Assembly: GCA_002737105.1 (NCBI GenBank)
Contig: NSHO01000051.1
Coordinates: 1 to 10,831 of the forward strand
Length of the DNA: 10,831 nucleotides
Direction of reading: 5' to 3'
Source: Flavobacteriales bacterium
GTDB taxonomy: Bacteria > Bacteroidota > Bacteroidia > Flavobacteriales > Flavobacteriaceae
Shown here: in pieces, positions 7,856 to 10,831 of the stretch
Layout of the letters: the number at the start of each line of letters is the position of its first letter
How positions within the stretch are numbered: position 1 is the first letter of the stretch
Translations under genes and position numbers: made by a program
The notes under the pieces: model-generated
The model's database searches: none
The model's input: the letters and a program-made list of their open reading frames with translations, nothing else
Told to the model about the DNA's origin: nothing

Positions 7856-7883
7856 CATAACTGAACAATAATAACTGAACACT
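7856..7883. repeat. 14-bp direct duplication in the panB leader
   Basis: CATAACTGAACAAT (7856-7869) is followed directly by AATAACTGAACACT (7870-7883), with 12 of 14 bases identical including an 11-bp exact core. The copies end 7 bp before the panB start codon. Confidence 0.75.
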
Positions 7884-7890
7884 AAAGCGT

Positions 7891-8709
7891 ATGTCTGTAG
7901 CAAAAAAAGATTATAAAAAAATTACTACGAAGTCGTTAATTGACATGAAAGCCAATGGTGAAAAAATTTCTATGCTAACGGCATACGATTTCACAATGGC
8001 AAAAATTGTTGACACAGCAGGTATTGATGTGATTTTAGTAGGCGATTCGGCTAGTAATGTAATGGCAGGAAATGAAACCACTTTGCCAATAACTTTAGAC
8101 CAAATGATTTATCACGCAAGTAGTGTGGTTAAAGCCGTTGATAGAGCGTTAGTTGTGGTCGATTTGCCTTTTGGAAGTTACCAATCTGATCCTAAAGAAG
8201 CGTTGCGTTCATCTATTCGTATAATGAAAGAAAGTGGCGGACATGCTGTAAAATTAGAAGGTGGTAAAGAAATTGAATCCTCTATAAAGAAAATATTAAA
8301 TGCCGGTATTCCAGTAATGGGACATTTGGGTTTAACACCACAATCGATATATAAATTCGGAACGTACACGGTTCGTGCGAAAGAAGAGGAAGAGGCAGAT
8401 CAATTATTAGAAGATGCCAAAATGTTAGAACGTATTGGTTGTTTTGCATTGGTTTTAGAAAAAATTCCTGCCAAATTAGCCCAAAAAGTAGCCGAAAGTA
8501 TTTCTATTCCAGTAATTGGAATTGGAGCGGGTAGTGGCGTTGATGGTCAAGTATTGGTGTTGCATGATATGATTGGTATGACACACGAATTTAGCCCAAG
8601 ATTTTTACGCAGGTACATGAATTTATTTGAAGACATGACTAAAGCTATCGGTCAATATGTGGCTGATGTAAAATCAGTTGATTTTCCTAATGCTAACGAA
8701 CAATACTAG
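7891..8709 (+). CDS. panB: 3-methyl-2-oxobutanoate hydroxymethyltransferase (ketopantoate synthase)
   Basis: This is a complete 272-residue PanB, which transfers a hydroxymethyl group from 5,10-methylenetetrahydrofolate to 2-oxoisovalerate to give ketopantoate, the first committed step of pantothenate and coenzyme A synthesis in the cytosol. The TIM-barrel signatures are all visible: MLTAYDF (28-34), ILVGDS (48-53), DLPFGSY (91-97), VKLEGG (120-125), [12 protein letters not shown] (141-152), LVLEKIP (187-193) and [14 protein letters not shown] (210-223). By comparison with the E. coli enzyme, D52, D91 and E123 are the metal ligands and E190 the catalytic base. Length matches the family. Other pantothenate genes are not adjacent. 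The stop codon overlaps the first unit of a 7-bp array leading into the next gene on the same strand, 100 bp downstream. Confidence 0.98.
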   Translation: MSVAKKDYKKITTKSLIDMKANGEKISMLTAYDFTMAKIVDTAGIDVILVGDSASNVMAGNETTLPITLDQMIYHASSVVKAVDRALVVVDLPFGSYQSDPKEALRSSIRIMKESGGHAVKLEGGKEIESSIKKILNAGIPVMGHLGLTPQSIYKFGTYTVRAKEEEEADQLLEDAKMLERIGCFALVLEKIPAKLAQKVAESISIPVIGIGAGSGVDGQVLVLHDMIGMTHEFSPRFLRRYMNLFEDMTKAIGQYVADVKSVDFPNANEQY

Positions 8710-8799
8710 TGATTAGTGACAAGTAATTAGTGAGTAGTTTTTCTGCTAATTATTTATAACAAACACTATTTACTAATTACTATTAACTTATCACTTACA
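8708..8799. repeat. Two facing 7-bp arrays forming a large imperfect hairpin
   Basis: The left array (8708-8742) has heptads AGTGATT, AGTGACA, AGTAATT, AGTGAGT and AGTTTTT. The right array (8765-8799) has ACTATTT, ACTAATT, ACTATTA, ACTTATC and ACTTACA, which is the same kind of unit in reverse orientation. The arms 8708-8737 and 8766-8795 are complementary at 24 of 30 positions, around a 28-nt loop. The innermost 16 bp have only two mismatches (both potential G-U pairs in RNA). The structure fills the panB-to-pseudouridine-synthase gap and starts inside the panB stop codon. Confidence 0.85.
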
Positions 8800-8809
8800 C
8801 CCCATACAA

Positions 8810-9499
8810 ATGAAAATAGTTTCCGATTCTAAAAACCTTCAAATTCTTCATGAAGACAATCATATAATAGTAGTAAATAAGCGCGTTGGAGATATCGTTC
8901 AAGGAGATAAAACAGGTGATGAACCTTTATCGGATATTGTAAAATCGTATTTAAAAGTGGCTTACGACAAACCTGGAGAGGTTTTTCTTGGTGTCGTGCA
9001 TCGTTTGGATAGACCAACAACTGGAATTGTGGTGTTTGCTAAAACATCAAAAGCCCTAACGCGTTTGAATGAAACCTTTAAAAATAGAGCAACTCAAAAA
9101 ACCTATTGGGCTATCGTTAAAAATGCACCGCCAAAAACGGAAGATACTTTGGTGCATTTTTTAAGAAGAAATACTAAAAACAATACTTCAAAAGCACATT
9201 TAAAAGAAGTACCAGAATCTAAAGAAGCCAAATTATCGTATAAAATTATTAAGAAATTAGATAATTATTATGCGTTAGAAATCGATTTGTACACTGGTCG
9301 TCATCATCAAATTAGAGCGCAACTTACAGCAGTAGGTTGCCCAATTAAAGGCGATTTGAAATACGGTTTTGATAGAAGCAATCCTAACGGTGGTATTCAT
9401 TTACATGCTAGAAAATTGGTATTAACGCATCCTGTTACTAAAGATCCACTGGAAATTATTGCTCCAGTACCAGATGATGTTTTGTGGAACTTGGTTTAG
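8810..9499 (+). CDS. RluA-family RNA pseudouridine synthase
   Basis: This is a complete 229-residue enzyme that isomerises specific uridines in rRNA or tRNA to pseudouridine. The catalytic motif is HRLDRPTTG (64-72) with nucleophile D67. The second family motif, YTGRHHQIRAQL, is at 161-172, and the GDLKYG loop at 181-186. There is no N-terminal S4 RNA-binding domain: the protein begins directly with the catalytic fold (LQILHEDNHIIVVNKRVGDIV). It therefore resembles the short RluA/TruC types rather than RluC/RluD, but the exact target uridine cannot be read from sequence. It follows panB on the same strand after a 100-bp gap filled by an inverted heptad array, and no clear TAnnTTTG promoter was seen there, so co-transcription with panB is plausible. 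A long repeat array begins 4 bp after its stop codon. Confidence 0.95.
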   Translation: MKIVSDSKNLQILHEDNHIIVVNKRVGDIVQGDKTGDEPLSDIVKSYLKVAYDKPGEVFLGVVHRLDRPTTGIVVFAKTSKALTRLNETFKNRATQKTYWAIVKNAPPKTEDTLVHFLRRNTKNNTSKAHLKEVPESKEAKLSYKIIKKLDNYYALEIDLYTGRHHQIRAQLTAVGCPIKGDLKYGFDRSNPNGGIHLHARKLVLTHPVTKDPLEIIAPVPDDVLWNLV

Positions 9500-9502
9500 T
9501 CT

Positions 9503-9537
9503 AGGTAAAAGGCATAAGGCATAAGTAAAAAGTAAAA
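9503..9537. repeat. AG-led heptad array after the pseudouridine synthase gene
   Basis: Five consecutive heptads read AGGTAAA, AGGCATA, AGGCATA, AGTAAAA and AGTAAAA, starting 4 bp after the stop codon at 9499. TAA occurs in all three + strand frames. It is separated by 8 bp from the next, different array. Confidence 0.85.
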
Positions 9538-9545
9538 ACCCAACA

Positions 9546-9625
9546 CCCAAATCGTAAATCCCAAATCGTAAATCCCAAATCGTAAATCGTAAATCGTAAA
9601 GTCGTAAAGTCGTAAAGTCGTAAAT
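9546..9625. repeat. CGTAAAT array with nested 7-, 14- and 8-bp periods
   Basis: Three copies of the 14-bp unit CCCAAATCGTAAAT span 9546-9587. One further CGTAAAT (9588-9594), three copies of the 8-mer CGTAAAGT (9595-9618) and a final CGTAAAT (9619-9625) follow. Blocks of different period inside one tract point to repeated slippage expansion. The basic heptad is the one found next to dnaK at 2066-2107. Its reverse strand has no stop codons, so a meaningless open frame runs through it. Confidence 0.9.
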
Positions 9626-9648
9626 CTAAGACAAGACTTTAAAAACTT

Positions 9649-9690
9649 TTTGACATTTGACATTTGACTTACATATTTTTTGTACTTTTG
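9649..9690 (+). promoter_or_regulatory. tpx promoter with triplicated TTTGAC -33 element
   Basis: TACTTTTG at 9683-9690 is an exact TAnnTTTG -7 box, ending 19 nt before the tpx ATG at 9710. Upstream are three tandem heptads, TTTGACA (9649-9655), TTTGACA (9656-9662) and TTTGACT (9663-9669), each containing a TTG suitable as -33 element. The second gives a 23-nt spacer and the third a 16-nt spacer. These bracket the usual 17-23 range, so the second copy is the better candidate. It probably drives tpx, dgkA and ftsK together. Confidence 0.6.
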
Positions 9691-9709
9691 AAGCTTAAAA
9701 ATTAAAATC

Positions 9710-10204
9710 ATGTCAACAGTAACTTTAGGAGGAAATCCTGTACATACAACTGCCGCTTTACCAGCTATTGGTTCAGTTGCTCCACAATTTCAATTAGTAG
9801 GAATCGATTTGTCTGAAATTTCTTTACAAGATTTTGCAGGACAACGTGTAATTTTAAATATTTTTCCAAGTATTGATACACCTACTTGTGCCACTTCAGT
9901 GCGTACGTTTAATAAAATGGCTAACGATTTAGAAAATACTAAAGTTTTATGTATTTCTAAAGATTTGCCTTTTGCTCAAAAGCGTTTTTGTGGTTCGGAA
10001 GGATTAGATAACGTGGTTAACTTATCGGATTTTAGAGATGGAAGTTTTGGAAATGATTATGGGGTAACGCTTATTGATTCTGTTTTAAAAGGATTACATG
10101 CTAGAGCCATTGTTGTGATTGATGCAAATGGAAAAGTTACCTATTCTGAGTTGGTTAGCGAAATTGCTAATGAACCGAATTATGATGCTGCTTTAAAAGC
10201 ATAA
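9710..10204 (+). CDS. tpx: Thiol peroxidase (atypical 2-Cys peroxiredoxin)
   Basis: This is a complete 164-residue Tpx that reduces hydrogen peroxide and organic hydroperoxides, with electrons normally supplied by thioredoxin. The thioredoxin fold carries the family motif PSIDTPTCATSVRTFN at 53-68, with peroxidatic C60, T57 and R64. The resolving cysteine is C94 in KRFCGSEG, matching the C61/C95 pair of E. coli Tpx. A third cysteine, C81, is in LCISKDLPFAQ. There is no signal peptide, so it is probably cytosolic. The start is supported by the family N-terminus (TLGGNPV) and by a promoter 19 nt upstream. It is the first gene of a tight cluster: dgkA starts 8 bp after its stop codon. Confidence 0.98.
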   Translation: MSTVTLGGNPVHTTAALPAIGSVAPQFQLVGIDLSEISLQDFAGQRVILNIFPSIDTPTCATSVRTFNKMANDLENTKVLCISKDLPFAQKRFCGSEGLDNVVNLSDFRDGSFGNDYGVTLIDSVLKGLHARAIVVIDANGKVTYSELVSEIANEPNYDAALKA

Positions 10205-10211
10205 AAACAAT

Positions 10212-10586
10212 ATGATTCAAGATAAAAGATTTTTTACTGGTAGAATTAAAAGTGTAGGTTTTGCTGTAAAAGGTGCCTGCAAATTAGTTGTTACTGAACA
10301 CAGTATAATGGTTCAATTTTCTATTATGTTGTTAATGATTTTTGCAGGATTTTATTTTCATATTAGCCGTATCGAGTGGATGTTGCAAGTTCTAGCTTTC
10401 GGACTGGTTTTGGGTATTGAAGGCGTAAATACTGCCGTGGAGAAAATAGCAGATTTTATTCATCCTGAATTTCATGACAGAATAGGTTTTATTAAAGATA
10501 TTGCTGCTGGTGCTGTTTTATTTGCGGCAGGTAGTGCATTAACAGTAGGCGCATTAATTTATGTGCCTAAACTATTTAATTTATAA
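10212..10586 (+). CDS. dgkA: Diacylglycerol kinase / undecaprenol kinase family (DgkA)
   Basis: This is a 124-residue small integral membrane lipid kinase with three membrane helices near 32-50, 54-71 and 97-117. The family signature spans 69-100: IEGVNTAVEKIADFI followed by a loop with H88 and then KDIAAGA. Its acidic ATP/metal-site residues are E70, E77, D81 and D96, and E29 corresponds to E28 of E. coli DgkA. Members phosphorylate diacylglycerol or undecaprenol at the inner face of the cytoplasmic membrane, recycling lipids for phospholipid or cell-wall precursor synthesis. The substrate cannot be decided from sequence. It lies 7 bp after tpx and 6 bp before ftsK, so it is almost certainly co-transcribed with both. 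Pairing with ftsK would fit an envelope role. Confidence 0.93.
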   Translation: MIQDKRFFTGRIKSVGFAVKGACKLVVTEHSIMVQFSIMLLMIFAGFYFHISRIEWMLQVLAFGLVLGIEGVNTAVEKIADFIHPEFHDRIGFIKDIAAGAVLFAAGSALTVGALIYVPKLFNL

Positions 10587-10592
10587 AAATTA

Positions 10593-10831
10593 ATGGCTAA
10601 AAAAGAAACAACAAGCGCATCGGATAAGAAACTGCGTACTTCTATATTTAAAACCACACGAGGACAAAAGTTTGTTGTTGGTTTTTTCTTTGTTATAATT
10701 GCATTGTTTTTATTATTATCGTTTATATCGTATTATATTTCTGGTAGTAACGACCAAAGTCAAATTGATCAATTGGCTAACAGAAACGTTGTCGTTGAAA
10801 ATTGGTTGGGTAAAATAGGTGCTTGGTTGGC
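10593..10831 (+). CDS. ftsK: DNA translocase FtsK, N-terminal fragment (runs off the window)
   Basis: Only the first 79 codons are present. The reading frame is open to the right edge. A charged cytosolic N-terminus (MAKKETTSASDKK) leads through TRGQKF into a strong membrane helix at about 27-50, then a short external stretch and NWLGKIGAWL (70-79). The sequence -NWLGK.GA- after the first helix is the pattern of the FtsK/SpoIIIE membrane domain in Bacteroidota. FtsK is a septum-anchored hexameric motor that pumps DNA and aids chromosome dimer resolution during division. The motor domain lies outside the window, so identity rests on the N-terminus and on the tpx-dgkA-ftsK order. The ATG is 6 bp after the dgkA stop codon. 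Confidence 0.82.
   Translation, partial: MAKKETTSASDKKLRTSIFKTTRGQKFVVGFFFVIIALFLLLSFISYYISGSNDQSQIDQLANRNVVVENWLGKIGAWL

Noticed and set aside
8708..8799. Inverted repeat as the ends of a small transposable element (MITE)
   Set aside because: The arms are themselves tandem heptads, the loop is only about 28 nt, and no target-site duplication is visible. A facing-array hairpin explains it better.
8178..9020. Short - strand open frames inside panB and the pseudouridine synthase gene
   Set aside because: They are fully contained in confident genes with all family motifs, and show no independent evidence.
9496..9711. 71-codon open frame on the - strand rich in LRFTIYDLRF-like residues
   Set aside because: It is a translation of the 7-bp arrays, whose reverse strand lacks stop codons. 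The periodic YDL/RF residues follow the repeat, and it overlaps the tpx promoter. It is not a gene.

Overview
The window is a stretch of a Bacteroidota chromosome, most likely a Flavobacteriaceae species. The evidence is very AT-rich DNA, start codons preceded by A-rich leaders instead of Shine-Dalgarno sequences, TAnnTTTG-type -7 promoter boxes close to several starts, a Brp/Blh carotenoid-oxygenase homologue, and a tpx-dgkA-ftsK gene string that I recall from this family. Twelve protein genes are supported, one cut by the right edge. No rRNA, tRNA, CRISPR array, insertion sequence or prophage gene was seen.

Left part (1-2060): two very AT-rich genes for integral membrane proteins on the + strand. 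The first is a Brp/Blh-family protein (retinal-forming beta-carotene oxygenase family) and the second a multi-pass protein I do not recognise. They end at a strong hairpin terminator shared with the convergent dnaK gene.

Middle part (2061-6222): dnaK on the - strand, divergent from a DEAD-box RNA helicase (RhlE-like). The 256-bp gap between them carries a TAnnTTTG box on the helicase side. On the dnaK side it carries a sigma-54-like -24/-12 sequence with an upstream TGACA/TGTCA dyad. A small four-helix membrane protein of unknown function lies convergent to the helicase.

Right part (6223-10831): L-serine dehydratase (sdaA), ketopantoate hydroxymethyltransferase (panB, pantothenate and CoA synthesis), an RluA-family pseudouridine synthase, and then a tight operon of thiol peroxidase (tpx), diacylglycerol/undecaprenol kinase (dgkA) and the start of ftsK. 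Most of this is housekeeping metabolism, protein folding, RNA maturation and envelope or division functions.

The most unusual signal is not a gene. Intergenic gaps carry several unrelated short tandem arrays that nearly all share a 7-bp period and begin within about 3 bp of a stop codon: after dnaK, the helicase, panB and the pseudouridine synthase. Two of these arrays face each other as a large imperfect hairpin between panB and its neighbour. Another 7-bp triplet overlaps the tpx promoter.
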